Positions 45,239 through 53,732 of a stretch of 64,000 bases of DNA are shown here, piece after piece. Numbering within the stretch: the first letter of the stretch is position 1; each line of letters starts with the position of its first letter. The DNA lies in assembly GCA_963736175.1 (NCBI GenBank), contig CAVTNU010000014.1, positions 154,332 to 218,331 of the forward strand, in the 5' to 3' direction. Under the pieces are notes generated by a model, which saw only the letters and a list, made by a program, of their open reading frames with translations, was not told the origin of the DNA and ran no database searches. The stretch is from Rhodoblastus sp963736175 (lineage in GTDB: Bacteria; Pseudomonadota; Alphaproteobacteria; Rhizobiales; Beijerinckiaceae). Position numbers and translations under genes: made by a program.

Positions 45239-46039
45239 CTATCGCGTCAGCGTTTCGAAAACCTCGAAGGCCGCGCGCATTTCGGCCATCCGCGCGGCGC
45301 GTCGCGCGAGCGCCTCGTCGTCGGCGCCCCATTGGCGCATCTGGTGATCCTCGTCGACATGCGCCGCCGCCCAGGCCGCATCGAAATCCCGCGCGCCGTG
45401 GACAAGAGCCAGCGGGATGAGAACAGAGCCGGTCAGCGTCGTCATGACATGCAGCGCCGCCAGTCTTATCGCGCCTTCGCGCCCCTCGCTCAGCGCCGCC
45501 ACGGCGCGTTCGACCGCGGCGAGCGAAGCCTCCGGCTGGGCGACGAACATCACCCCTTCGGCGCAGATAAAACGGGCGGAAAGCTCCTCGCGGGCGAAAT
45601 CGAGAACCGGACCCCATGCGGCGTTCTGCGCCTCGACCAGGCTTTGCGGCTCGGCGGCGCGATAGCAGACGAGATCCGAACCGGCGAACTTGACGATTTC
45701 CGCCGTCACGGCGTCCGACGCCAGCGCCACGCCGTCGAGCGCGCTATTGATCAGGCGGGTCTTCGGCATGCTGGCCGGATTGACGAATTCGCCCTGCGCG
45801 CGCCATTCGTCGGCCAACGCCAGCGCCAGCGCTTCGTTCGGCAGCACCAGCGCGGCCCGCGCCGGCGTCTTAACCGGCCTGCCGTCGAGCAGCAGCCCGA
45901 AGCCCGTTTCACAGGCTTGCACCGCCACACTCTCGTAGAACCGTTTCGGCAACGGTCGGCGCATATCGCGCTGGGCCATCTTGACCGGATCGCGCTCCTG
46001 CGCCTCGACGAAAAAATCCAGATTGAGATCGTCACGCAT
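45239..46039 (-). CDS. ATP12-family F1-ATPase assembly chaperone
   Basis: A 266-residue soluble protein with the ATP12 features RFYESVAV...GFGLLLDGRPVKTP near the N-terminus, ADEWRAQGEFVNPASMP in the middle and SVLIPLALVHGARDFDAAWAAAHVDED at the C-terminus. The mitochondrial orthologue guides the alpha subunit into F1-ATPase. It overlaps the HAD gene stop by eight bases, which fixes the start at 46039. Confidence 0.88.
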   Translation of the reverse strand: MRDDLNLDFFVEAQERDPVKMAQRDMRRPLPKRFYESVAVQACETGFGLLLDGRPVKTPARAALVLPNEALALALADEWRAQGEFVNPASMPKTRLINSALDGVALASDAVTAEIVKFAGSDLVCYRAAEPQSLVEAQNAAWGPVLDFAREELSARFICAEGVMFVAQPEASLAAVERAVAALSEGREGAIRLAALHVMTTLTGSVLIPLALVHGARDFDAAWAAAHVDEDHQMRQWGADDEALARRAARMAEMRAAFEVFETLTR

Positions 46040-46694
46040 GCAAAAACACATCCAGGCTCCGCATCAACGCCGGAAAGTCGGGCGCGATCGTTTGGGCGCC
46101 CGCCTCTAGCAAATGTTCATGCGGATGATAACCCCAGGCGACGCCGACGCCGCAAGCGCCGGCGTTGCGCGCCATCTGCATGTCGAACGTCGTGTCGCCG
46201 ACCATACAAGCCTTGTCCGGGCCAATTCCGGTTTCCGCCATCGCGCGCAACAGCATGTCCGGCGCTGGTTTGGATGGGGCGTCGTCCGCCGTTTGCACGG
46301 TGGCGAAAACTTCATGCCAGCCGCAACGGTCGAACAGGCGCATGACGCCGGCCCGCGATTTGCCGGTCGCGATCCCCAGCACGCAATCATCGCGGCGCGC
46401 CAGGGCGCCGATCGCCGCCGCCGCGCCGGGATAGAGCGGATCGTGAAAATTGGGGTCCTGGCGCAACAGCGTCCAGGCGGCCTTATAGGCGTCGGCCAAT
46501 TCATCCGACGGTCCTTCGCCCTGCGTTAATTGATCGAAAGCTTCGCGCAGCGACAACCCGACGACCGAGAGCGCGACTTCACGCGAGGGCGCCGGCAGGC
46601 CGAGGCTGGCGAAGGCCCGGCCCTGCGCTTCAACGATTAAATTCTGGCTGTCGACCAGAGTGCCGTCGACATCGAACACGATCAGTCTCACCAA
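46032..46694 (-). CDS. HAD-IA phosphatase (phosphoglycolate-phosphatase-like)
   Basis: A 220-residue haloacid-dehalogenase enzyme with motif I DVDGTLVDS, motif II near IATGKS, a lysine in SKPAPDML and motif III GDTTFDMQMA. The length and cap region fit phosphoglycolate phosphatase-like HAD-IA members; the substrate is not certain. It is cotranscribed with the ATP12 gene. Confidence 0.86.
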   Translation of the reverse strand: MVRLIVFDVDGTLVDSQNLIVEAQGRAFASLGLPAPSREVALSVVGLSLREAFDQLTQGEGPSDELADAYKAAWTLLRQDPNFHDPLYPGAAAAIGALARRDDCVLGIATGKSRAGVMRLFDRCGWHEVFATVQTADDAPSKPAPDMLLRAMAETGIGPDKACMVGDTTFDMQMARNAGACGVGVAWGYHPHEHLLEAGAQTIAPDFPALMRSLDVFLHA

Positions 46695-46956
46695 TACCTC
46701 TCGGCGCGCCCGGAACGTTTCGCGCGGAACCGGAGCCGCGAAATCACGCCGGGTAATTGCTGTTCTGCATATTCTTATCCAGGAAAGCTAGCGCCTTGTC
46801 CCGGAATCGCTCTCGTCCGCCTATCCGACGCGAGGATGAAATGCTCAAGACGGCCCCTCGGACCGCATCAAGGCGCAGCGACTCTACGATACACGCGCGT
46901 TTTGCACAGCGACGGAATGATCGCGCCATCCGCTGGACGAACGCACGGCCCCGCCC

Positions 46957-47131
46957 AGAGCAGGTTGCTCTCATATGGAATCACTTGCGCCGATCGCTTT
47001 TGCCTCAGGGGCAGAAGAAGGGCGAAGGCCGTGTCGGGGACACGGCCAAGCCGTTCGACGCACCCATGAGGCAAAAGCGGCCGGCCCTTCGGGTTGTGCC
47101 GCGGCGGTTCCATATGAAAGCAACCTGCTCT
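46957..47131. repeat. 175-bp nested-palindrome element (MITE/REP-like)
   Basis: Outer arms 46957-46980 and 47108-47131 are inverted copies (23 of 24 match). Inside are a perfect 12-base inverted pair (46996-47007 with 47067-47078) and a perfect 9-bp hairpin with a GGG loop (47027-47047). The whole folds into a cruciform-like structure, and no gene is convincing here. It sits about 65 bases before cstA in the 500-base interval 46695-47195. No other copy is seen in the window. Confidence 0.7.
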
Positions 47132-47195
47132 AGAATTAGTTCACATAAGTGCGTTACGACGCAGATCGGCGCGCATGAACGGAGAGGAAACACCG

Positions 47196-49280
47196 ATGAC
47201 GAGCCAATCGAACGCCAAAAGCTCGGCGTTGAACTCTATCGGCTGGGCGGGCGTCGCCGTGTTGGGCGCCGGCGCGCTGGCCGTCGTCGCGCTGCATCGC
47301 GGCGAAACCGTCAACGCGCTCTGGCTCGTCGTCGCCGCCATCTGCGTCTATCTCCTCGCCTATCGCTTCTATAGCCTGTTCATCGCTACAAAAGCGCTGA
47401 AGCTGGACGACAGCAGACCGACGCCCGCCATTCGCCGCAACGATGGCCTCGATTACGTACCGACGGACAAATATGTGCTGTTCGGCCATCATTTCGCGGC
47501 GATCGCCGGGGCGGGCCCTCTCGTTGGCCCGGTGCTGGCGGCGCAGATGGGCTATCTGCCCGGAACGCTATGGATTCTGGCCGGCGTCGTGTTCGCCGGC
47601 GCCGTGCAGGACTTCATCGTTCTGTTCATCTCGACGCGACGCGACGGCCGCTCGCTCGGCGACATGATCAAGACCGAAATGGGCGCCGGCGCCGGTTTCA
47701 TCGCCATGTTCGGCATTTTGATGATCATGGTGATCCTGCTCGCCGTGCTCGCGCTCGTCGTCGTCAAGGCGCTGGCTGCGAGCCCGTGGGGAACCTTCAC
47801 GGTGCTCTCGACCCTGCCGATTGCCGTGTTGATGGGGCTCTACGCCCGCTTTATCCGTCCGGGCAAGATCGGCGAGATGTCGGCGATAGGCTTCGTTCTG
47901 CTGATGGGCGCTATTTTCTACGGGCAGACTGTCAGCGAAAGCGCGACGCTCGCTCCGCTGTTCACGTTCAAAGGCGAAACCCTGGCTCTGATGCTGATCG
48001 GCTACGGCTTCATCGCCTCGGTTCTGCCGGTCTGGATCCTGCTGGCGCCGCGCGACTATCTTTCGACCTTCCTGAAAATCGGCACGATCTTCGCGCTGGC
48101 CATTGGCATCGCCGTCGTCATGCCTGACCTGAAAATGCCGGCGGTCAGCCGCTTCGTCGACGGAACCGGACCGGTCTTCGCCGGCAACCTCTTCCCCTTC
48201 CTGTTCATCACCATCGCCTGCGGATCGGTGTCGGGCTTCCACGCACTGATTTCCTCGGGCACCACGCCGAAAATGCTGGCCGTGGAAAGTCAGGCGCGCT
48301 TCATCGGCTACGGCGCGATGCTGATGGAAAGCTTCGTCGCCATCATGGCGCTGATCGCCGCGACGACGCTGGAGCCGGGCGTCTATTTCGCCATGAACGC
48401 GCCGCCGGCGATCATCGGTTCGGGCGCCGAACAGGCGGCGCAAACCATCACCAACTGGGGTTTCGTCGTCACGCCCGATATGCTGACCCAGGCCGCCAAG
48501 GACGTCGGCGAGAAAACCATCCTGTCGCGCGCCGGCGGCGCGCCGACGCTCGCCGTCGGCATGGCGCAAATCTTATCGAAACTTGTCGGCGGCGCTTCGC
48601 TGACAGCGTTCTGGTATCACTTCGCCATCCTGTTCGAGGCGCTGTTCATCCTCACCACGATCGACGCCGGCACCCGCGTCGCGCGCTTCATGATCCAGGA
48701 TCTGTTGGGCGCCTTCGTTCCCACTATGCGAAATACGCAGAACTGGTCGGCCAACCTGTTCGCCACCGCGCTCGCCGTCACCGGCTGGGGCTATATCCTC
48801 TACCAGGGCGTCGTCGACCCGCTCGGCGGCATCAACTCGCTCTGGCCCCTGTTCGGCATATCGAACCAGATGCTGGCGGCGGTGGCGTTGATCCTGTGTT
48901 CGGTCGTGCTGTTCAAGATGAAACGGCAGGCCTACGCTTTCGTCACGCTGTTTCCCGCCGTCTGGCTCGTCATCTGCACATTGACGGCCGGCTGGGAGAA
49001 GCTGTTCGATGCAAAGCCCGCCATCGGCTTCCTTGCTCACGCGCGGAAATACGGCGCCGCTTTGGAGCAAGGCCAGATGTTGGCGCCGGCCAAATCCATG
49101 CTCGACATGCAGCGCATCGTCGTCAACGATTATGTCAATTCCGGCTTGTGCGCGATCTTCATGCTGCTGGTGGTCGCCATGATCGGCTTCGGCGCGCGGG
49201 CGATTTTCAAGGCGCTGAACGATCCTCATGTCTCAACGCGCGAGGTGGGCGATGAACCCCAACTCCAGCCGGCCGAATAA
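47196..49280 (+). CDS. cstA: Carbon starvation protein A (pyruvate/peptide transporter)
   Basis: A 694-residue membrane protein with about 16-18 helices and the family sequences FGHHFAAIAGAGPLVGPVLAAQMG near the N-terminus and SGFHALISSGTTPKM in the middle. CstA/BtsT-type transporters take up pyruvate and possibly peptides when carbon is short. The ATG at 47196 has GAGAGGA upstream. YbdD follows with overlap, as is usual. Confidence 0.93.
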   Translation: MTSQSNAKSSALNSIGWAGVAVLGAGALAVVALHRGETVNALWLVVAAICVYLLAYRFYSLFIATKALKLDDSRPTPAIRRNDGLDYVPTDKYVLFGHHFAAIAGAGPLVGPVLAAQMGYLPGTLWILAGVVFAGAVQDFIVLFISTRRDGRSLGDMIKTEMGAGAGFIAMFGILMIMVILLAVLALVVVKALAASPWGTFTVLSTLPIAVLMGLYARFIRPGKIGEMSAIGFVLLMGAIFYGQTVSESATLAPLFTFKGETLALMLIGYGFIASVLPVWILLAPRDYLSTFLKIGTIFALAIGIAVVMPDLKMPAVSRFVDGTGPVFAGNLFPFLFITIACGSVSGFHALISSGTTPKMLAVESQARFIGYGAMLMESFVAIMALIAATTLEPGVYFAMNAPPAIIGSGAEQAAQTITNWGFVVTPDMLTQAAKDVGEKTILSRAGGAPTLAVGMAQILSKLVGGASLTAFWYHFAILFEALFILTTIDAGTRVARFMIQDLLGAFVPTMRNTQNWSANLFATALAVTGWGYILYQGVVDPLGGINSLWPLFGISNQMLAAVALILCSVVLFKMKRQAYAFVTLFPAVWLVICTLTAGWEKLFDAKPAIGFLAHARKYGAALEQGQMLAPAKSMLDMQRIVVNDYVNSGLCAIFMLLVVAMIGFGARAIFKALNDPHVSTREVGDEPQLQPAE

Positions 49281-49539
49281 GACGCCGGACGCGCTGGAGC
49301 GCGCCGCTTTGTGGCGCGCGCCGGCCCCGGCGGCCGCGCGTTTGCGTCAGGTCGGACGCTTTCTATGCCAAACCGCAAATCTGATGATCGGCCAACCCGA
49401 TTATGAAAACTATGTCGCTCATCGCCAGGCCAATCATCCGAACGAGCCGATCATGAGCCGCACGGAATTTTTCCGCGACCGCGAGGCGGCGCGTTTTGGC
49501 GTCAGTGAGGGTTCGGGGCGAATGTTCCGCTGCTGTTAG
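49252..49539 (+). CDS. YbdD/YjiX family protein
   Basis: A 95-residue protein with the hallmark FLCQTANLMIGQPDYENYVAH and HPNEPIMSRTEFFRDREAARFG. It is a constant small partner of CstA-type transporters, probably modulating transport. The ATG at 49252 lies within the last 30 bases of cstA and has GAGG upstream. Confidence 0.9.
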   Translation: MNPNSSRPNKTPDALERAALWRAPAPAAARLRQVGRFLCQTANLMIGQPDYENYVAHRQANHPNEPIMSRTEFFRDREAARFGVSEGSGRMFRCC

Positions 49540-49551
49540 ACGCCGATCGGC

Positions 49552-50814
49552 CTATTCGTCCGGCGCGTCCATGATCGGATCATATTGGCCGGTTTCGAAA
49601 CCGAAGATGTCCCAGCTTTTCTGCATGTGCGGCGGCAGCGGCGCCGTCACGTCGAGGGTCCCGCCTCTGGGATGCGGCAGGATCAGCCGACGCGCCAGCA
49701 GATGCAGTTTGTTTTCGATCCCGCTCGGCAGATTGCGGTTGGGATCGGCGCGGCGATGTAAATCCTCCAAACCGTGCCCGTATTTCGGATCGCCGACAAT
49801 CGGATGGCCTATGGCCTCGGCGTGAGCGCGCAATTGATGGGTGCGCCCGGTCAGCGGCTTCATCGACAGCCAGGCCAGCCGCGGCGCCAGCTTGTCGACC
49901 ACGGCGTAATAGGTCAGCGAATGTTGGGCGTCGTCCTCGCCATGCTTGGCGACGCGCATTTTCTCGATTTCGCGGCGCGCGCCCTCGGCTTCGCCCTTCT
50001 TGCGCGGCGCGCGGCCCTCGCCCATCGCCTCGCCTTTGGCGAGATAGAGGGAAATGCGTCCCTGCGCCGGCTTCGGCACGCCCTCGACCAGGGCCCAATA
50101 GATCTTTCTGGCTTGCCGCGAACGAAAGATTTCGCCCAGGTCCGCCGCCATTTTGCGGGTCTTGGCGATCAGCAGCACGCCCGACGTGTCGCGGTCGAGA
50201 CGATGCACCAGCACGGGGCGGTCGCCGCGCTCGTTGGCGAGACTGGCCAGCATGCCGTCGAGATGATGTTTGGTGCCGGAGCCCCCCTGCACCGCGAGAC
50301 CGAAGGGCTTGTTGAGCACCATCAGGTCGCGATCCTCCAGCAACGTCATGTCGCGGATGGCGCGCGCGTCGACTTCGCTCGGCGCGCGTTTGACCGCAGG
50401 CGCCTTGGGCGCGTCGAGCGCCAGCGGCGGCACGCGGACCGTCGCCCCTGCTGTGACGCGCGAGGACGTTTCGACGCGTTTGCCGTCAAGCCGCACTTCG
50501 CCCTTGCGACAAATCTTGGCCAGGTGGGACAAGGCCAGACCGGGCGCGCGCCGCTTGAACCAGCGATCGACGCGCATGCCGTCCTCATCCTCGCTGACGG
50601 TCAGATGCTGCACGCCGATCATCTGCTTGATCGGCTCGACGGCGATTTCCGGTTCCGCGGGTTTCGGCTTGTCGGCGCAAATCGCCGGCTTTTCCAGACG
50701 CCGCGCCGGCCTCGTCTCGTCCTGCTTGCCGCGCGGCGACGGCCTGCCTTTGCCGGCGGACGGCTTGCCTCTCCCGTCGGACGGCCTTCTTGGACCCGAA
50801 CGCGTCAACTTCAA
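49552..50814 (-). CDS. RluA-family 23S rRNA pseudouridine synthase
   Basis: A protein of about 420 residues: a basic, Gly/Pro/Lys-rich N-terminal tail, an S4 RNA-binding domain (from MRVDRWFKRRAPG to about VRVPPL) and the catalytic domain with VHRLDRDTSGVLL, whose Asp attacks uridine, then MKPLTGRTHQLRAH. The start is likely the TTG at 50814, which overlaps the crcB stop in a TTGA. The closest relatives are RluC-like. A shorter start in the MIGVQHL region cannot be excluded. Confidence 0.88.
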   Translation of the reverse strand: MKLTRSGPRRPSDGRGKPSAGKGRPSPRGKQDETRPARRLEKPAICADKPKPAEPEIAVEPIKQMIGVQHLTVSEDEDGMRVDRWFKRRAPGLALSHLAKICRKGEVRLDGKRVETSSRVTAGATVRVPPLALDAPKAPAVKRAPSEVDARAIRDMTLLEDRDLMVLNKPFGLAVQGGSGTKHHLDGMLASLANERGDRPVLVHRLDRDTSGVLLIAKTRKMAADLGEIFRSRQARKIYWALVEGVPKPAQGRISLYLAKGEAMGEGRAPRKKGEAEGARREIEKMRVAKHGEDDAQHSLTYYAVVDKLAPRLAWLSMKPLTGRTHQLRAHAEAIGHPIVGDPKYGHGLEDLHRRADPNRNLPSGIENKLHLLARRLILPHPRGGTLDVTAPLPPHMQKSWDIFGFETGQYDPIMDAPDE

Positions 50815-51194
50815 AATATCGCCCTCACAAAGGCCAGACCGGCGAATAGGCCGAGGATGGCGAGGCCCACCGAGCCAGCCACATAGCCGGCGCTCTGGAG
50901 CAACTCGCCGCGTTCGTAGAGCAGCGCCGCATCCAGCGAGAATGCCGAAAATGTGGTGTAGCCGCCAAGAATGCCGGTGAGCAGAAACAACCGACCGTGC
51001 TAACTCCACGCCTCGCCGGCGCGGAAAGTCAGCCAGCCGGCGAGCAGGCCCATGACCAGCGAACCGGAAATGTTGATGATGAACGTACCCCAGGGAAAAT
51101 CCAGGCCGAAGGCGCGCGCGGCCAGAAGATTGACCGTGTGTCGAAGGCAACCGCCGAACCCGGCGCCGAGGAATACGAGAAGATAGGCGAACAT
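50811..51194 (-). pseudogene. crcB: Fluoride channel CrcB, interrupted by an in-frame amber codon
   Basis: The frame encodes a complete CrcB/Fluc channel: a start with VFLGAGFGGCLRHTV and FPWGTFIINISGSLVMGLLAGW, and after the break GILGGYTTFSAF and a final helix. Between them a TAG at 51000-51002 lies after EAWS, at a position where homologues commonly have Gln (a one-base change from CAG). Frame is unchanged on both sides. TAG is an ordinary stop here (hybO ends in TAG), so translation should end after 64 residues and the channel should be lost unless the base is a sequencing error. Confidence 0.85.
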
Positions 51195-51346
51195 TGCGTT
51201 TTATAGCCAAGGCGGACCGCCGCGTCACCAAGGCATTTTGGCGCGCGGCGCGACTTTGCGCCACTCGACGCAAGGTCCAATCTGGCGCATGCTTAGATAA
51301 TCGATCGCGCCTTGCGCGAACGTTTCCCAAAGGGCGAGGCTGCCTG

Positions 51347-52048
51347 ATGCGGCTGATCGGCAAGCTTGCCGCGTGTTTGGCCGTTCTGCTCGGCGCTGAC
51401 AGGGCCTACGCCGAGGATACGGCCTGTTTTGGCGCCGATTTCATCGACGGAGCCCAGCTCGAGATCGGCCGCGTCAAGACGGGCGCGCCGCGTGTCAATT
51501 TCGTCCGCAACGGCAAATCCGACTTGGCCTGCCCTTCCGCATCCGACGCCTGCCGCGACAGGGCTTTTGTCGTTCCCGGCGATTTGGTCGTCATGGGCCG
51601 GCGCTTGCGCGAATTTATCTGCGCCGACTATCTGACGCCGAAATCAGCGCGATCGGGCTGGCTGCCGCTGGCGCAAATCGAACCGGCGCCGAAAGTTGTC
51701 GCGCCCGAGGACTGGATCGGCGACTGGCGCCGCGTCGAGGCCGATATCAAGATTTCGTGGCGCCCTGCGGGCGGATTGTCGATCGATGCCGGCGCCACCT
51801 ACGGCGCTCTCGATCCCGACCGGATCAAACGCGGCGCCGTCAACGAAGGCGATATTTCCGGCGCGTTGCAATTCGCCGACGGCGCGGCAAGCTACGCGGA
51901 CAAGGACACGGACGCCACAAACCCCGACGATTTCGGCTGCCGCCTCCGCATGACGCGGGCCGGAACGTTTCTATTCGTGCAGGACAACGGCCAGTGCGGC
52001 GGCGTGAACGTTTCGTTCACGGGTCTGTATCGGCGCGCGAAAGAATAG
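51347..52048 (+). CDS. Exported hypothetical protein
   Basis: A 233-residue protein with a signal peptide (MRLIGKLAACLAVLLGADRAYA) and a mature domain with several cysteines (ACFGADF, ACPSASDACRD, EFICADYL, GCRLRMT and DNGQCGG). The first ATG of the signal peptide at 51347 is chosen over a longer basic extension. I do not recognise a family. It is divergent from crcB and converges on the suf cluster. Confidence 0.65.
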   Translation: MRLIGKLAACLAVLLGADRAYAEDTACFGADFIDGAQLEIGRVKTGAPRVNFVRNGKSDLACPSASDACRDRAFVVPGDLVVMGRRLREFICADYLTPKSARSGWLPLAQIEPAPKVVAPEDWIGDWRRVEADIKISWRPAGGLSIDAGATYGALDPDRIKRGAVNEGDISGALQFADGAASYADKDTDATNPDDFGCRLRMTRAGTFLFVQDNGQCGGVNVSFTGLYRRAKE

Positions 52049-52090
52049 AGCCGCCCGCCGTTACCCTTCGGCTTCTCGCCGCGCCGCTTG

Positions 52091-52483
52091 TCACCACATA
52101 TCCAGCGCCACCCGCGCCTCTTCCGACATGCGGCTCTGATCCCACGGCGGATCGAACACCATCGCGACCTTGACGCCTGCGACGCCTGGCACGGCGGCGA
52201 CGGCGTTCTCGACCCAGATCGGCATCTCCCCGGCGACGGGGCAGCCAGGCGCGGTCAGGGTCATGTCGATATTGACGAAAAAGAAATCGTCAATGTCGAC
52301 GCGGTAGATCAGCCCCAGTTCGTAAATGTCCGCCGGAATTTCCGGGTCGTAAACGGTTTTCAGCGCGGCGACGATATCATCGGTCAACCGATCCAGATCC
52401 TGCGGCGACAAGCTGGATTCGGCGGCGATTTCCGGCCGGTTGGGCTGAAATTCCGGCCCCTGCGTTGCGGCTTTCTCGCTCAT
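52091..52483 (-). CDS. sufT: SufT, MIP18/DUF59 Fe-S assembly protein
   Basis: A 130-residue protein with VYDPEIPADIYELGLIYRV and LTAPGCPVAGEMP, the DUF59/MIP18 signature with the exposed Cys. It helps transfer Fe-S clusters to apoproteins. It is the last gene of the suf unit, 13 bases after sufS. Confidence 0.9.
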   Translation of the reverse strand: MSEKAATQGPEFQPNRPEIAAESSLSPQDLDRLTDDIVAALKTVYDPEIPADIYELGLIYRVDIDDFFFVNIDMTLTAPGCPVAGEMPIWVENAVAAVPGVAGVKVAMVFDPPWDQSRMSEEARVALDMW

Positions 52484-52496
52484 ATCGTCTCGGTCC

Positions 52497-53732
52497 TCAC
52501 GAAAACAGGGCGCGCGCGCGCGCCAGGGCGGCGGCCAAGGCGTCGACTTCCTCGCGCGTGTTGTACAGGGCGAATGAAGCGCGGCAGGTCGAAGTCACGC
52601 CGAAACGCGACAACAAGGGCTGGGCGCAATGGGTTCCGGCCCGCACCGCCACGCCAGCGCGATCGATCACCGTCGCCACGTCATGCGCATGGGCGCCTTT
52701 CAACTCGAAAGAAATGATCGCGCCCTTGCCCGGCGCCGTCCCGAAGATACGCAAATCTTCGATCGCCCCCAGACGCTCATGCGCATAGGCCGACAACGCC
52801 GCCTCATGGGCGTGGATGCCGGCGCGGCCGATCCTCTCGATGTAATCGAGCGCGGCGCCAAGGCCGATGGCTTGAACGATCGGCGGCGTCCCAGCCTCGA
52901 ACCGATGCGGCGGCCCGATATAGGTCACCGTTTCGCGCGTCACCTGCTCGATCATTTCGCCGCCGCCGGCATAGGGCGGCAGGCGTTCGAGCCATTGCGC
53001 CTTGCCATAAAGCGCGCCGATGCCGGTCGGGCCATAAAGCTTGTGTCCGGTGACGACGTAAAAATCGACGTCGAGATCGCGCACGTCGACGTCGAGATGC
53101 ACCGCGCCCTGTGATCCGTCGACCAACACCGGGATGTTTCGCGCATGGGCGATCCTGACGATCTCCTTGATCGGCGTCACCGTGCCCAGAACGTTGGACA
53201 TGTGGGTGATGGCGACGATCCTGGTCCTGTCCGTCAGCGCCGCCTCGAAGGCCGCCAGCGAAAAGCCGCCGTCGTCGTCGACATCGACCCATTTCAGCAC
53301 GGCGCCCTTGCGCTCGCGCAGAAAATGCCAGGGCACGATGTTGGAATGATGCTCCATCACCGACAGCACGATTTCGTCGCCCTCGCCGATCGTCTGGCCG
53401 AACGAGCTGGCGACGAGATTGAGCGCCTCGGTCGCGCCGCGCGTGAAAATGATCTCCTCGCCCGAGCCGGCGTTGAGGAAAGCGCGGACCTTCTCGCGCG
53501 CCGCCTCGAACGCGTCGGTCGCGGCGTTGGCGAGGAAGTGCAAGCCGCGATGGACGTTGGAATATTCGTGTTCGTAGGCGTGAACCATTCGCTCGATCAC
53601 CGCGCGCGGCTTCTGCGCCGAAGCGGCGTTGTCGAGATAGACGAGAGGCTTGCCATAAGGCCGCTCGGCCAGAATCGGGAAATCCTGGCGGATCGTCGCG
53701 ACATCGTAAGGACTTGGGCGATGCACGTTCAT
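52497..53732 (-). CDS. sufS: Cysteine desulfurase SufS
   Basis: A 411-residue PLP enzyme of the group II desulfurases. The Schiff-base Lys lies in VVTGHKLYGPTGIG and the catalytic Cys in VRAGTHCAQPLLSRFG. It supplies persulfide sulfur to SufBCD. It overlaps sufD by an ATGA (53729-53732). A SufE or SufU partner is not in the window. Confidence 0.94.
   Translation of the reverse strand: MNVHRPSPYDVATIRQDFPILAERPYGKPLVYLDNAASAQKPRAVIERMVHAYEHEYSNVHRGLHFLANAATDAFEAAREKVRAFLNAGSGEEIIFTRGATEALNLVASSFGQTIGEGDEIVLSVMEHHSNIVPWHFLRERKGAVLKWVDVDDDGGFSLAAFEAALTDRTRIVAITHMSNVLGTVTPIKEIVRIAHARNIPVLVDGSQGAVHLDVDVRDLDVDFYVVTGHKLYGPTGIGALYGKAQWLERLPPYAGGGEMIEQVTRETVTYIGPPHRFEAGTPPIVQAIGLGAALDYIERIGRAGIHAHEAALSAYAHERLGAIEDLRIFGTAPGKGAIISFELKGAHAHDVATVIDRAGVAVRAGTHCAQPLLSRFGVTSTCRASFALYNTREEVDALAAALARARALFS

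Noticed and set aside
46757..47374. 205-codon frame across the palindrome element
   Set aside because: It spans the inverted repeats and the start of cstA; composition is not protein-like.
50811..51194. Amber recoding (read-through) to give full CrcB
   Set aside because: TAG is used as a normal stop elsewhere in the window (hybO) and no pyrrolysine or suppressor gene is seen; a point lesion or read error is simpler.
51195..51346. Possible fluoride riboswitch before crcB
   Set aside because: No recognisable fluoride-aptamer pattern; the interval is short and GC-rich.
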